A DNA stretch of 17,306 nucleotides from Thermoplasmatota archaeon (GTDB lineage Archaea > Thermoplasmatota > Thermoplasmata > RBG-16-68-12 > JAJISG01). The notes beneath the pieces are model-generated. The model ran no database searches, was not told where the DNA came from, and was given only the letters and a program-made list of their open reading frames with translations. Location: assembly GCA_022848785.1 (NCBI GenBank), contig JAJISK010000007.1, forward strand, positions 1-17,306, in the 5' to 3' direction. The translations under genes and the position numbers were made by a program. The number at the start of each line of letters is the position of its first letter. The stretch's first letter is position 1. This document shows, piece by piece, positions 1 through 8,896 of the stretch.

Positions 1-641
1 CGGTTGAAGAGTTCGGGATGCTTGAGGGGGAGCTCGATCATCTCCCGGACGCGCAGGAGCTCCTCGTGGAGGCCCCCGATGTCCTCGTAGGTGATGGTGG
101 GGGTGAGAATCTCCCCCTCCTTGATCGGCTCCTCCTTCATCTCAATGAAGGTCTCCTCGGAGATCTGGACGATGCCCCGGGGGGCCGTCCGGATGACCAT
201 GAAAGGAAGCGCGCCGCCCATGAGGGCGATGCCGGGGACGATGACCACGTCCCCCTTCACCACGGGGCGCTTCAGGAGCCCCCGCTTCACGAAGTTCTCG
301 ATGCCTTGGCCGAAGCTCACCTTGTGCCCCTCGCTGATGATCGGGGCGATGGTGACCCGCTGCGCGCCGTCCACGGTAGCCCTCTTGACTTCCACCTTAT
401 CGCCGATGGAGACGCCCAGGTTGCGCCGGACGAGGCCATCGACGCGGACGATGCCCTTCCCCTCATCCTCCTGCATGGTCCGGAAGAGCTTCGCGGCGGT
501 GCTCTTCTTGCCGACGATCTCGATGATCTCCCCCACGTCGGCACCCAGGGTCATCCGAGTGCGAGTGTCCACCCGGGCGCGCCCCAGGCCGACGTCCGAT
601 TGAGGAGCCTCGGCAACCTTCAAAATCATCTGATCTGGCAT
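1..641 (-). CDS. Cdc48/VAT-type AAA+ ATPase, N-terminal part (partial)
   Basis: This is the first 213 residues of an archaeal Cdc48/p97 (VAT) homologue, cut off by the window edge. The family is a hexameric ATP-driven unfoldase that feeds substrates to the proteasome. Residues about 5-90 match the double-psi beta-barrel N domain (MILKVAEAP near the start, then EDEGKGIVRVDGLVRRNLG). Residues about 105-175 match the second Cdc48 N subdomain (KGDVVIVPGIALMGGALPF). Residues 183-213 begin the D1 ATPase domain with the family hallmark ITYEDIGGLHEEL. The Walker motifs lie outside the window. The ATG at 641 gives the expected N-terminus; an internal ATG at 629 is possible. An ATG starting at 646 reads into a stop after six codons. 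The gene is last in the chaperone block, 68 bases after the RNase H-fold gene, with an AT-rich BoxA candidate at leaderless distance. Identification is secure at family level. Confidence 0.95.
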   Translation of the reverse strand, partial: MPDQMILKVAEAPQSDVGLGRARVDTRTRMTLGADVGEIIEIVGKKSTAAKLFRTMQEDEGKGIVRVDGLVRRNLGVSIGDKVEVKRATVDGAQRVTIAPIISEGHKVSFGQGIENFVKRGLLKRPVVKGDVVIVPGIALMGGALPFMVIRTAPRGIVQISEETFIEMKEEPIKEGEILTPTITYEDIGGLHEELLRVREMIELPLKHPELFN

Positions 642-664
642 CCCATTTATTCAACACGAGCGGA

Positions 665-672
665 GCTATTTG
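665..672 (-). promoter_or_regulatory. Candidate BoxA/TATA of the cdc48 gene
   Basis: On the minus strand CAAATAGC, preceded by AAATCAT, is centred about 27 bases before the ATG at 641. It is the only AT-rich patch in this GC-rich gap. The spacing would give an almost leaderless mRNA. It is a weak match to the archaeal consensus. Confidence 0.45.
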
Positions 673-709
673 ATGATTTGGGTCACCTAGCCGTGCCTGA
701 TAACCGATG

Positions 710-1468
710 TCAGCCGGCCTCGGCGGTGGACGCCTGGATGGCCTCGGTCAGGGTCATCTCGCCCCGCGCGACCTTCTCCGCCAAACCCTGCGAGATGGTC
801 AGCCGGCCCCCGGAGCGAAGGCGGCTGCTTCGCTGAATGTTCTTCACCTCGCCTCGGGTCGGGAGAATCTCATAGGAGGTCTCGGCCCGAACCCCCCGAC
901 CCATCGCGATGTCGATGGCGGCCTCGATGTCGCGGGCATCCTCCCGTCTCCTGTCGTGCCGCGTCGTTCCCCGTTCGTCTACGATCTCGACCCGGAGGCC
1001 GTGTCGCGTCAGGACGTTGATGATGCGGTTGCGGTGGGTCGGGTCACCGTGACCGATGCGGACCTGGAACGCCTCGCACGTGTAGGTGCGGAGAACGCCG
1101 AGGCAGATCTCAAGGACCGCTTCTGGGGAAGCGCCGGTCCGCGTATCGACGACCTCCCCATCTCCCAGGATGGCCGCCCCGGGCCGAGGGCCGGGGTCGA
1201 TGCCGATTACGATCTCTCGAAAGGCCGTCTTTCCTTGGAGCAACTGTTGCGCCTTGGCCACCGCGTCCGGGACTTCGTCGACGGCCACAATGAGCGGGAA
1301 GTCGATGGTCCGGGCTTCCTCGGAGGAGGTCAGCACGACGCCAATCCCGACGGGAACTTCTGGGTCGAAGGAGAGGCTCTGGAAAGGGACGTCCCGTTCC
1401 TTCAGATAGGAAATGAGGTCGTGGTACAGTCGAAAGTCCCGGGTCAGGACCCCCAGAACCCTTCCCAT
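710..1468 (-). CDS. RNase H-fold (RuvC/YqgF-like) protein of unknown function
   Basis: A 252-aa protein I do not recognise as a named gene. The core is RuvC/RNase H-like. A first strand with an acidic residue, IVIGIDPGPRPGAAILGDG (about 87-105, D91), is followed by VRIGHGDPTHRNRI (137-150). The last part is EIVDERGTT, then EDARDIEAAIDIA (about 161-188), which has the acidic residues usual at the end of this fold. The first 80 residues look like a separate alpha/beta domain (VLGVLTRDFRLYHDLISYLKERDV). The C-terminal part (about 195-252) is basic and helical. The frame is open up to 1651, but the ATG at 1468 is chosen for two reasons: a TATA-like TCTTTAAC lies 26 bases upstream, and the extra residues overlap dnaJ and look non-native. 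It sits between dnaJ and cdc48 on the same strand. A nuclease or nucleic-acid-binding role is inference from the fold. Confidence 0.8.
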   Translation of the reverse strand: MGRVLGVLTRDFRLYHDLISYLKERDVPFQSLSFDPEVPVGIGVVLTSSEEARTIDFPLIVAVDEVPDAVAKAQQLLQGKTAFREIVIGIDPGPRPGAAILGDGEVVDTRTGASPEAVLEICLGVLRTYTCEAFQVRIGHGDPTHRNRIINVLTRHGLRVEIVDERGTTRHDRRREDARDIEAAIDIAMGRGVRAETSYEILPTRGEVKNIQRSSRLRSGGRLTISQGLAEKVARGEMTLTEAIQASTAEAG

Positions 1469-1490
1469 GGTGGACCCAACTGTGAAGGCG

Positions 1491-1498
1491 GTTAAAGA
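1491..1498 (-). promoter_or_regulatory. Candidate BoxA/TATA of the RNase H-fold gene
   Basis: Minus-strand TCTTTAAC is centred about 26 bases before the ATG at 1468, in the 43-base gap after dnaJ. It supports that start codon and a leaderless transcript, so this gene may be expressed independently of dnaJ. Confidence 0.5.
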
Positions 1499-1511
1499 GA
1501 TGCGCGCCGAC

Positions 1512-2681
1512 CTAGCGCACACGGAATGAGGTGTCCTCGTAGGAGTCGGCGTATTCCCCCAGGGATTCTCCCAGATGTCGGAAGAGCTTCTTTTCCTCCG
1601 CCGAAAGACTCTTCGGGGTCCTGACGACCACACGGACGAGCTGATCGCCACGACGACTCCCGTTCAGGTCGGGGAGCCCCTTCCCCCGAAGCCGAAAGGG
1701 CGTGTTGGTCTGGGTTCCGGGAGGCACCTTCAGGGTGGCGCTCCCGAAGAGGGTGGGGACGGTGAGCTCACCCCCAAGGGCGGCCTGCGACATGGTGATC
1801 GGCGCCTCCAAAATGACGTTCCGCCCGTCGCGTTGGAATCGGTCGTGCTCCTTGACGTGGAGGACGAGGTAGAGGTCTCCCGCGGGTCCCCCCCGGTCCC
1901 CCGCCTCCCCCTGCCCGAGAACGCGGAGGCTCAGTCCCTCGCGGGTCCCCTTGGGAATGGCAACAGAGACCTTGGAGGTCTTCTGAACCGCTCCGCGTCC
2001 GCGGCATTCCGGGCAGTTCTCCGAGGCTAGCTTGCCCTCGCCACGACAGCGGGTGCAGGGGGTAATGCTGATCATCTGGCTGAACCCGCTCCGTCGCACG
2101 TCCCGGACCTGTCCGGTCCCGTTGCAGGCGGAACAATCCGTCAGGTTGCCGTCCTTCGCTCCGGTCCCACGGCAGTCTTCGCAGGTGACACCATGGGGTA
2201 CTTGGATCTCCCTCTGGGCCCCCTTGGCCACATCCTCCAGGGTCACCTCGAGGTCCATGCGGAGGTCCCGACCGCGGGAGGGACCGTAGGGATCTCGTCC
2301 GGACCGGCGGAAGAACTCTTCGAAGAGGCTTCCCCCAAGCGGGGTGGCGACGCCTCCGAAGAAATCCCGAAAGGTGCTGCTCCCGAAGATGTCGTCCAAG
2401 TCGCCGAAGTGGGTAAAGTCGGACCAGTCGAAGCCCTGGGCCCCAAACGCCCGCTGCGCCCCCGCGTCGCCGTATCGGTCGTAGAGGGAGCGCTTCTCGC
2501 GGTCCATCAGGATCTCGTAGGCCTCGGAGAGCTCCTTGAACTTGGCCTCTGCCTCCTTGGACTCGTCCTTGTTGAGATCGGGATGGTATTTCTTCGCGAG
2601 GCGGCGGTAGGCCTTCTTGATCGCCGGCTCTGCGGCGTCCTTTGGGATGCCCAGAACCTCGTAATAATCGCGCTTCGCCAT
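1512..2681 (-). CDS. dnaJ: Chaperone protein DnaJ (Hsp40, type I)
   Basis: A 389-aa cochaperone that stimulates DnaK ATP hydrolysis and delivers unfolded substrates in the cytoplasm. The J domain occupies residues 1-70 with the essential HPD at 33-35. A short Gly/Phe-rich region follows (about 75-140). The zinc-binding domain has four CxxCxGxG motifs at 167-174 (CEDCRGTG), 183-190 (CSACNGTG), 209-216 (CTRCRGEG) and 223-230 (CPECRGRG). Two substrate-binding beta domains complete it, so this is a full-length type I DnaJ. The start is the ATG at 2681 ([11 protein letters not shown]). A longer frame from 2711 adds ten residues that run across the likely promoter. It lies 98 bases after dnaK on the same strand. 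The gap holds its own BoxA and an inverted repeat, so it may have separate regulation in addition to readthrough. Confidence 0.97.
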   Translation of the reverse strand: MAKRDYYEVLGIPKDAAEPAIKKAYRRLAKKYHPDLNKDESKEAEAKFKELSEAYEILMDREKRSLYDRYGDAGAQRAFGAQGFDWSDFTHFGDLDDIFGSSTFRDFFGGVATPLGGSLFEEFFRRSGRDPYGPSRGRDLRMDLEVTLEDVAKGAQREIQVPHGVTCEDCRGTGAKDGNLTDCSACNGTGQVRDVRRSGFSQMISITPCTRCRGEGKLASENCPECRGRGAVQKTSKVSVAIPKGTREGLSLRVLGQGEAGDRGGPAGDLYLVLHVKEHDRFQRDGRNVILEAPITMSQAALGGELTVPTLFGSATLKVPPGTQTNTPFRLRGKGLPDLNGSRRGDQLVRVVVRTPKSLSAEEKKLFRHLGESLGEYADSYEDTSFRVR

Positions 2682-2708
2682 AGGGAGGTGTTTTATCGAG
2701 AGTGAGGG

Positions 2709-2716
2709 CAATAAAG
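2709..2716 (-). promoter_or_regulatory. Candidate BoxA/TATA of dnaJ
   Basis: Minus-strand CTTTATTG is centred about 31 bases before the dnaJ ATG at 2681 and implies a leader of only a few bases. No Shine-Dalgarno is seen ahead of the ATG (the bases there read CACCTCCCT), consistent with near-leaderless translation. Confidence 0.55.
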
Positions 2717-2720
2717 CTTG

Positions 2721-2748
2721 CTCAGTGGAAACTCGAGTCGAGACTGAG
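2721..2748. repeat. Bulged inverted repeat upstream of the dnaJ promoter
   Basis: CTCAGT (2721-2726) pairs with ACTGAG (2743-2748). The nested CTCG (2732-2735) pairs with CGAG (2739-2742) around the loop AGT. This makes ten base pairs with a five-base bulge on one side. It abuts the upstream edge of the dnaJ BoxA, where archaeal regulators often bind. It could instead be part of the dnaK 3' end. Function is inference. Confidence 0.4.
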
Positions 2749-2757
2749 TGGGACGAC

Positions 2758-2770
2758 TTCCTGAAAGGAA
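2758..2770 (-). other. Small hairpin just after dnaK
   Basis: TTCCT (2758-2762), GAA, AGGAA (2766-2770) is a perfect 5-bp stem with a 3-base loop, beginning about ten bases after the dnaK stop. No T-run follows it, so it is a weak terminator or mRNA 3' structure at best. Confidence 0.3.
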
Positions 2771-2779
2771 CAGAACCCC

Positions 2780-4624
2780 TTAGTCATTATCCTCGTCCAC
2801 GTCCTCAAACTCGGCGTCGACGACGTCCGGTTCGGAGGCATCCTTGGACTCCTTCGCCTCCTCCCGGGCCCGTTCTTCCTGGGCCTTCTGGTAGACCTCG
2901 GTGCCGATCTTCTGGGCCTCGGCGTTGAGTTCCTCGATTCCCGTCTTGAGCTTTTGCAAGTCGTCCGTCTCCAGGGCCTTCTTGAGATTTTCCACTTTCT
3001 CCTCGACGGCCTTGCGGGTGGACTCATCGACCTTGTCTCCCACCTCCTTGAGCATCTTCTCCGTGGCATAGACGAGGCCGTCGGCCTGGTTCGTGGTGTC
3101 GGCCAGCTCCTTGCGCCGACGGTCTTCCTCTGCGAAGGCCTCCGAGTCGGTGACCATCCGGTCGATCTCGTCCTCGGAGAGACGCTGAGGGGCAATGATG
3201 GTGAGGTTCTCCTCCTTCCCGGTCCCCAGATCCTTGGCGGCCGCGTGGAGGATGCCGCTGGCGTCGATGTCAAAGGTGACCTCGATCTGGGGGACGCCCC
3301 GAGGGGCCGGAGGGATGCCCGTCAGCATGAACTTCCCCAGAGAGACGTTATCGGAGGCCATGGCCCGCTCTCCCTGGAGGACGTTGATCTCGACCGTGTT
3401 CTGACTGTCATCCGCCGTACTGAAGATCTGCTCCTTCTTGGTCGGGATGGTGGTGTTTCGATCGATGAGCTTCGTAGAGACGCCGCCAAGCGTCTCGATG
3501 CCGAGGCTGAGGGGGGTCACGTCCAACAGCAGGATGTCCTTGACCTCTCCCGCTAGGACACCCGCCTGCAGCGCCGCCCCGAGGGCGACGGACTGCATGG
3601 GGTCGATGCCCCGTTCGGCCTTTTGTCCGAGGACTTTGCTGAAGTGGTTCCGGACGACGGGCATCCGGGTCGGCCCGCCGACGAGAATCACGTGCTGCAC
3701 GTCCCCGAAGTCCCACTTGGCGTCCTTGAAGGCCCGTTGGATGGGCGTCACCGTGCGTTCCAACACGGGCTCCACGAGGCGCTCCAGCCTGGCGCGGGTC
3801 AAGGTCGTCTCCAGGTGGACTGGCTTGCCTTCCCGTTCGGCGAGGAAAGGCAGGTTGAGCGTGGTCGTCGTGGTGCTCGAGAGCTCGATCTTGGCCTTCT
3901 CCGCCGCGTCCCGGACGCGTTGCATGGCGTTCCGGTCGTCGCGGAGGTCCACCTTCTCCTTCTTCTCGAACTCTTCCAAGATGGCGTCGATGATGGCGTT
4001 GTCCATGTCCAAGCCGCCGAGGCGCGTGTCCCCGTTCGTGCTGACGACTTCGAAGACCCCGTCGCCCATCTCCATGAGGGTAACGTCAAACGTGCCGCCG
4101 CCCAGGTCTAGAACGGCGATCTTCGCCTCCTCCGCCTTATCCAGGCCGTACGCGAAGGCCGCGGCGGTGGGCTCGTTGATGAGGCGCTCGACCTGGAGGC
4201 CGGCGATGGTCCCCGCATCTCGGGTGGCCTGCCTCTGGTTGTCGTTGAAGTAGGCCGGGACCGTGATGACGGCCTGGGAAATCTCCTCCCCGAGGAAGGC
4301 CTCGGCATCCGCCTTGATCTTGCCCAGGATGCGCGCGGAGATCTCTTGGGGGGTGTACGACTTTCCACGCACCTTGACCTTCTCATCGGTCCCCATCTTT
4401 CGCTTGATCTGCATGATCGTCCCTTCGGAGTTGAGGACCGCCTGGCGCTTTGCCGGCCCCCCGACGAGGACCTCCCCGTCCTCCGTAAACGCCACCACGG
4501 AGGGGAAGTTCTTCCCGCCGTAGGAGCTCCCCTCGGCGCTGGGGATGATCACGGGTCGACCGCCCTGCAGGACGGCCGCCTCGGAGTTCGTCGTTCCCAA
4601 GTCAATCCCAATCATCTTAGCCAT
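2780..4624 (-). CDS. dnaK: Chaperone protein DnaK (Hsp70)
   Basis: A 614-aa ATP-dependent chaperone. The ATPase domain shows phosphate-1 IDLGTTNS (7-14), INEPTAAA (149-156), phosphate-2 [11 protein letters not shown] (172-182) and the adenosine-site [11 protein letters not shown] (about 312-322). The interdomain linker [15 protein letters not shown] is at 361-375. It is followed by the substrate-binding domain and a lid ending in the acidic tail [15 protein letters not shown]. Length and order are those of a bacterial/archaeal DnaK. The ATG at 4624 is chosen because AAGGTGAG lies five bases upstream. A GTG at 4633 is also in frame but would lie within that Shine-Dalgarno. The start overlaps the grpE stop by 8 bases, which implies translational coupling. 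Archaeal DnaK is generally thought to be of bacterial origin by transfer. Base composition here matches the neighbours, so any transfer is old. Confidence 0.98.
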   Translation of the reverse strand: MAKMIGIDLGTTNSEAAVLQGGRPVIIPSAEGSSYGGKNFPSVVAFTEDGEVLVGGPAKRQAVLNSEGTIMQIKRKMGTDEKVKVRGKSYTPQEISARILGKIKADAEAFLGEEISQAVITVPAYFNDNQRQATRDAGTIAGLQVERLINEPTAAAFAYGLDKAEEAKIAVLDLGGGTFDVTLMEMGDGVFEVVSTNGDTRLGGLDMDNAIIDAILEEFEKKEKVDLRDDRNAMQRVRDAAEKAKIELSSTTTTTLNLPFLAEREGKPVHLETTLTRARLERLVEPVLERTVTPIQRAFKDAKWDFGDVQHVILVGGPTRMPVVRNHFSKVLGQKAERGIDPMQSVALGAALQAGVLAGEVKDILLLDVTPLSLGIETLGGVSTKLIDRNTTIPTKKEQIFSTADDSQNTVEINVLQGERAMASDNVSLGKFMLTGIPPAPRGVPQIEVTFDIDASGILHAAAKDLGTGKEENLTIIAPQRLSEDEIDRMVTDSEAFAEEDRRRKELADTTNQADGLVYATEKMLKEVGDKVDESTRKAVEEKVENLKKALETDDLQKLKTGIEELNAEAQKIGTEVYQKAQEERAREEAKESKDASEPDVVDAEFEDVDEDND

Positions 4625-5153
4625 CGGACTCACCTTCCTTCTTGCTTACGACCACGCGGGCGGGGCGGAGAATCTTCGTGTCCAGGCGATATCCCCGGCT
4701 GACCACCTCCGCGACCCGGCCCTCGTCCTCCGCTTCGACGAAGTCCACGGCGTCGTGCAGGTAGGGGTCGAAGGGCTGGCCGTCCGCCTCGATCTCCTGT
4801 AGGCCCTCGGATCGCAGGACCTTCATCAAGTTCTCGTACACCATCCGCAAGCCGTCGGCGAGGTCATCTCCACGCTCTGCCAGAACCCCCACGGCCAGCT
4901 CAAACTCATCCAGGACCGGCAAGATCTGGCGCAAGACGCCCTCGGAAGCGAACCGGAGGAGGTCGACGCGCTCCTTGGCCGCCCGCTTCTGCTGGTTTTC
5001 CAGCTCCGCCTGCAGGTAGGCCATCTGGTTCTGGAGGTCCGCGAGGCGTTTCACCGGATCCTCAGACGGCTCTGGGCCGCCTTCAGGCTCCGCTTCGACC
5101 TCGGTCGTTTCGGGGTCCTGCTCCTCCTGCGCGTGCGGGGCCTGCTTACTCAA
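4617..5153 (-). CDS. grpE: Nucleotide exchange factor GrpE
   Basis: A 178-aa cofactor that releases ADP from DnaK. An acidic, disordered N-terminus (about 10-32) is followed by a long helical dimerisation region (about 33-90, [20 protein letters not shown]). The C-terminal beta domain carries the family signature FDPYLHDAV (128-136) and [19 protein letters not shown] (153-171). The start is a TTG at 5153: an ATG overlapping it at 5158 is out of frame and meets TGA at once, while GGGAGG lies eight bases before the TTG. That GGGAGG is part of a perfect hairpin (5162-5181), so initiation may be controlled by RNA structure. The gene follows the thermosome stop by 38 bases with no visible TATA box, so cotranscription with the thermosome is likely. 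It overlaps dnaK by 8 bases. Confidence 0.95.
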   Translation of the reverse strand: MSKQAPHAQEEQDPETTEVEAEPEGGPEPSEDPVKRLADLQNQMAYLQAELENQQKRAAKERVDLLRFASEGVLRQILPVLDEFELAVGVLAERGDDLADGLRMVYENLMKVLRSEGLQEIEADGQPFDPYLHDAVDFVEAEDEGRVAEVVSRGYRLDTKILRPARVVVSKKEGESDG

Positions 5154-5161
5154 GGCATCGG

Positions 5162-5181
5162 CCTCCCGGGAGTCCGGGAGG
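5162..5181 (-). promoter_or_regulatory. Hairpin enclosing the grpE Shine-Dalgarno (candidate RNA thermometer)
   Basis: The DNA reads CCTCCCGG-GAGT-CCGGGAGG, a perfect 8-bp stem with a 4-base loop. In the grpE mRNA the 3' arm CCGGGAGG contains the GGGAGG ribosome-binding site eight bases before the TTG start, so the stem hides it. The 5' arm begins about ten bases after the thermosome stop codon. A ribosome ending there, or heat, could open the stem. No T-run follows, so a terminator is less likely. Confidence 0.6.
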
Positions 5182-5191
5182 GTAGGGGAAC

Positions 5192-6853
<1,662 letters not shown>

Positions 6854-7292
6854 GCTCTTACCTCACAATAATGGTTGGTTGGCTATCTATGTTAGACTTT
6901 CTATATAAGCATATCGAACCATTCCTCTGCACGCGGCCCTTGCCATCGGCGCCCGCCGCGGGGTTAGGACTCACTCCCGGATGTCTGCGGACGCGAAGCC
7001 TCGCAGTGGGGATCGGAAGCACCGAGCCCTCTTCGGCGATGACCCGGTCCAGGACGGAAGGCGTGAAGTCCTTGACCCGCGCCGCCAACGTCAGAGGGCC
7101 GCTGGGGATGCCACCCGACACGCCCGTCTCCGGACCAGGGTTTCCTCAATCGGATGCGGCGGGATCGAACAACCCCTGGGCGCGCAAGGCCCTTCTTCGG
7201 GCATCAAAGGAAGTGAGGACCTCTGGCGCGAGTGGAGCCACGCGTGGCAAAGGGGTCCCGCAAGACAGGGGACGCAAAGCAAGGTTCTTAGA
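6854..7292. other. Long divergent gap upstream of the thermosome
   Basis: This is about 440 bases between the divergent thermosome and phosphatase genes. The left 60 bases are AT-rich and hold the thermosome promoter. The rest is GC-rich. One minus-strand frame over about 6964-7136 has protein-like composition (AARVKDFTPSVLDRVIAEEG) but continues through the thermosome promoter. The phosphatase frame is open back to 6981 on the plus strand with unnatural composition. I see no RNA gene, repeat or convincing promoter for the phosphatase gene here. Confidence 0.5.
6901..6908 (-). promoter_or_regulatory. TATA box (BoxA) of the thermosome gene
   Basis: Minus-strand TTATATAG in the AT-rich stretch 6895-6915 is the best TATA box in the window. 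A transcript starting about 25 bases downstream (near 6876) gives a leader of roughly 23 bases, with GAGGT six bases before the ATG at 6853. Downstream of the box the DNA has CCAACCAACC (6873-6882), a short direct repeat near the expected transcription start. Confidence 0.75.
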
Positions 7293-8084
7293 ATGGGGGC
7301 CCTTGGAAGGGGTGTGATGGACCTCCTCGTGGAAGCGGCAGACGCCGCAGAACGAGCCGCGCAGTCGTTGGACCCCGCCGGATGGGGGCGAAAGGTAGGA
7401 ATCGGACCCGACGGAAGTTCCACTTCAGTCCTCGATCGGGCCGCCGACCAGGCGATTTGGGAGGTCGTCGAGGCCTCTGGAGAGAAGCTGAACTACGTGA
7501 GCGAGGAGTCGGAAGCGGGGGACCGCGACGCGGAATGGACCATCGTCGTCGACCCCGTGGACGGGACCTACAACGCCGTGGGGAACCTCCCCGACTACTC
7601 CGTGTCCCTCGCCATCTGCAGGGGTGACCTGTTGGGGGCCCAGTGGGGCCTCGTGAGGAACCTCACAAACGATTGGACGTACCAGGCAGAAAAGGGGAAG
7701 GGGGCCTTCCTCAATGACCGGCCTATCAAGGTGTCCGCCTACGATCCCAGGAACTCCCTCTTCTCCCTCTACCTCGGGGACCGGGCCGGGCCCAAGGCTT
7801 TCGAACTGGCCCGGCTGTGCCGAAGGGTCAGGAACCTGGGGGCCGCGTCTCTGGACATGTGCTTGGTAGCCTCCGGTTCAGCCGACCTCTACTACATGGA
7901 GACCACGGCCCCTCACCTGGAACTTCGGGTCACCGACGTGGCCGCCTCGTCCCTCATCGTGCGCGAGGCGGGGGGCGAGGTGTACGATCTCCGCGGGCAT
8001 CCCCTGAACATGCCCTTGGACCCGCGCGAGCGATCGAATCTCTTCGCGGTCAGCGATCCGAGCCTGCTGGAGGTGGTGTTGTGA
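7293..8084 (+). CDS. Inositol monophosphatase/FBPase-family phosphatase (possible NADP phosphatase)
   Basis: A 263-aa Mg2+-dependent sugar- or nucleotide-phosphate phosphatase. The metal-binding motifs are visible: VSEES (69-73, E71), VVDPVDGTYN (85-94) and a C-terminal RVTDVAASSLIVREAGG (roughly 215-232) where relatives have WDxAAG. The family covers inositol-1-phosphate, fructose-1,6-bisphosphate and NADP(H) as substrates. The next gene, NAD kinase, overlaps it by four bases (GTGA). In Methanocaldococcus (MJ0917) these two domains form one NADP phosphatase/NAD kinase protein, so NADP dephosphorylation is a reasonable inference here. The start is uncertain: the ATG at 7293 is taken, but the ATG at 7317 has the better ribosome-binding site (GGAAGG, six bases upstream) and loses only eight residues. 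No clear TATA box is seen. Confidence 0.88.
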   Translation: MGALGRGVMDLLVEAADAAERAAQSLDPAGWGRKVGIGPDGSSTSVLDRAADQAIWEVVEASGEKLNYVSEESEAGDRDAEWTIVVDPVDGTYNAVGNLPDYSVSLAICRGDLLGAQWGLVRNLTNDWTYQAEKGKGAFLNDRPIKVSAYDPRNSLFSLYLGDRAGPKAFELARLCRRVRNLGAASLDMCLVASGSADLYYMETTAPHLELRVTDVAASSLIVREAGGEVYDLRGHPLNMPLDPRERSNLFAVSDPSLLEVVL

Positions 8085-8896
8085 GGTTCGGCGTCACGGC
8101 GAATCCGGAATCCCCCAGGGCCGTGGAGGCCAGTCGCTCGGTGGTAGAGACCCTCCGTGGAGAGCACAGCGTCCTCATCGAGGAGGACCTGGCCGCGGTC
8201 TTAGGGGAGGAGGGCACGTCCCTCGACGCCATGAGCATGGACTTCCTGGTGACGGTAGGCGGTGACGGCACCATCCTCCGGGCGCTCCAGTTGGGGGACT
8301 TCCAGATCCTCGGGGTCAACATCAGCCGGGTCGGCTTCCTGACGGAGGTGTCCCTCGACGGGGTGGAAGGGGCGTTGACGCGGCTCGCGGAGGGGAATTT
8401 CACCATCGAGGAGCGTATCAAGCTCCGTGTCGAGGCCGACGGCCGGAGGAGGCCCGACTGCACGAACGAGGCCGTCATTCACACGGCGAACCTCGCCAAG
8501 GTGCGGCGCTTTGTGATCGCCATCGACGGGGAGACCGCCTCGAGGGTGGAGGGGGACGGGATCATCGTCGCCACGCCAACGGGGTCCACCGCCTACTCCC
8601 TCTCCGCCGGCGGCCCGATCCTCGACCCGCGCGTCCGTGGCTTCGTCATCACGGCCCTGGCGCCTTTCCGACAGACCCTTCGGCCCACCGTGGTTCCGGC
8701 CGACGCACACGTGCAGGTCCAGCTCGCCGGGGAGGGCACCTCCCTCCTTGTTCTCGACGGGCAACGCGAGGAAGTGTTGGAGGCGAGAGCCCGGCTGGAC
8801 TTTACGGTCGCCAAGCGCAAGGCACGTTTCGTCCGATTCGCCGACGACTTCTACAGTCGCGTCCGGGAGAAGCTCATGGAGGGCCCCGGCCCGTGA
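8081..8896 (+). CDS. NAD kinase (ATP/polyphosphate-NAD kinase)
   Basis: A 271-aa enzyme that phosphorylates NAD to NADP in the cytoplasm. The N-terminal MRFGVTANPESPRA is followed by the catalytic GGDGT (60-64) in FLVTVGGDGTILRAL. Then come VNISRVGFLTEV (79-90), the conserved TNE (128-130) and the ribose/phosphate-binding block GDGIIVATPTGSTAYSLSAG (158-177). Length is typical. The start is a GTG at 8081 that overlaps the stop of the phosphatase gene (GTGA), and its own stop overlaps the following JAMM gene in the same way. The three proteins are therefore probably made in fixed proportion. Pairing a kinase with a likely NADP phosphatase suggests control of the NAD/NADP balance (inference). 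Confidence 0.96.
   Translation: MRFGVTANPESPRAVEASRSVVETLRGEHSVLIEEDLAAVLGEEGTSLDAMSMDFLVTVGGDGTILRALQLGDFQILGVNISRVGFLTEVSLDGVEGALTRLAEGNFTIEERIKLRVEADGRRRPDCTNEAVIHTANLAKVRRFVIAIDGETASRVEGDGIIVATPTGSTAYSLSAGGPILDPRVRGFVITALAPFRQTLRPTVVPADAHVQVQLAGEGTSLLVLDGQREEVLEARARLDFTVAKRKARFVRFADDFYSRVREKLMEGPGP

Noticed and set aside
1468..1651. A 61-residue N-terminal extension of the RNase H-fold protein
   Set aside because: It would overlap the end of dnaJ by some 140 bases, its composition is Arg/Ser-rich and unlike a protein domain, and a TATA box sits at the right distance from the ATG at 1468.
2954..4253. Long plus-strand open frames opposite dnaK
   Set aside because: They are antisense shadows of a GC-rich gene; they have no recognisable domains, start signals or natural composition.
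4625..4633. GTG start three codons before the dnaK ATG
   Set aside because: It lies within the AAGGTGAG ribosome-binding site that serves the ATG at 4624.
6960..7110. Possible SRP or RNase P RNA in the thermosome upstream gap
   Set aside because: I looked for the conserved SRP helix 8 and RNase P core sequences and did not find them; only loose GGAAG-like resemblance.
6981..7292. A 104-residue extension of the phosphatase
   Set aside because: The frame is open by chance in GC-rich DNA; composition is unnatural and the family normally begins close to the ATG at 7293 or 7317.
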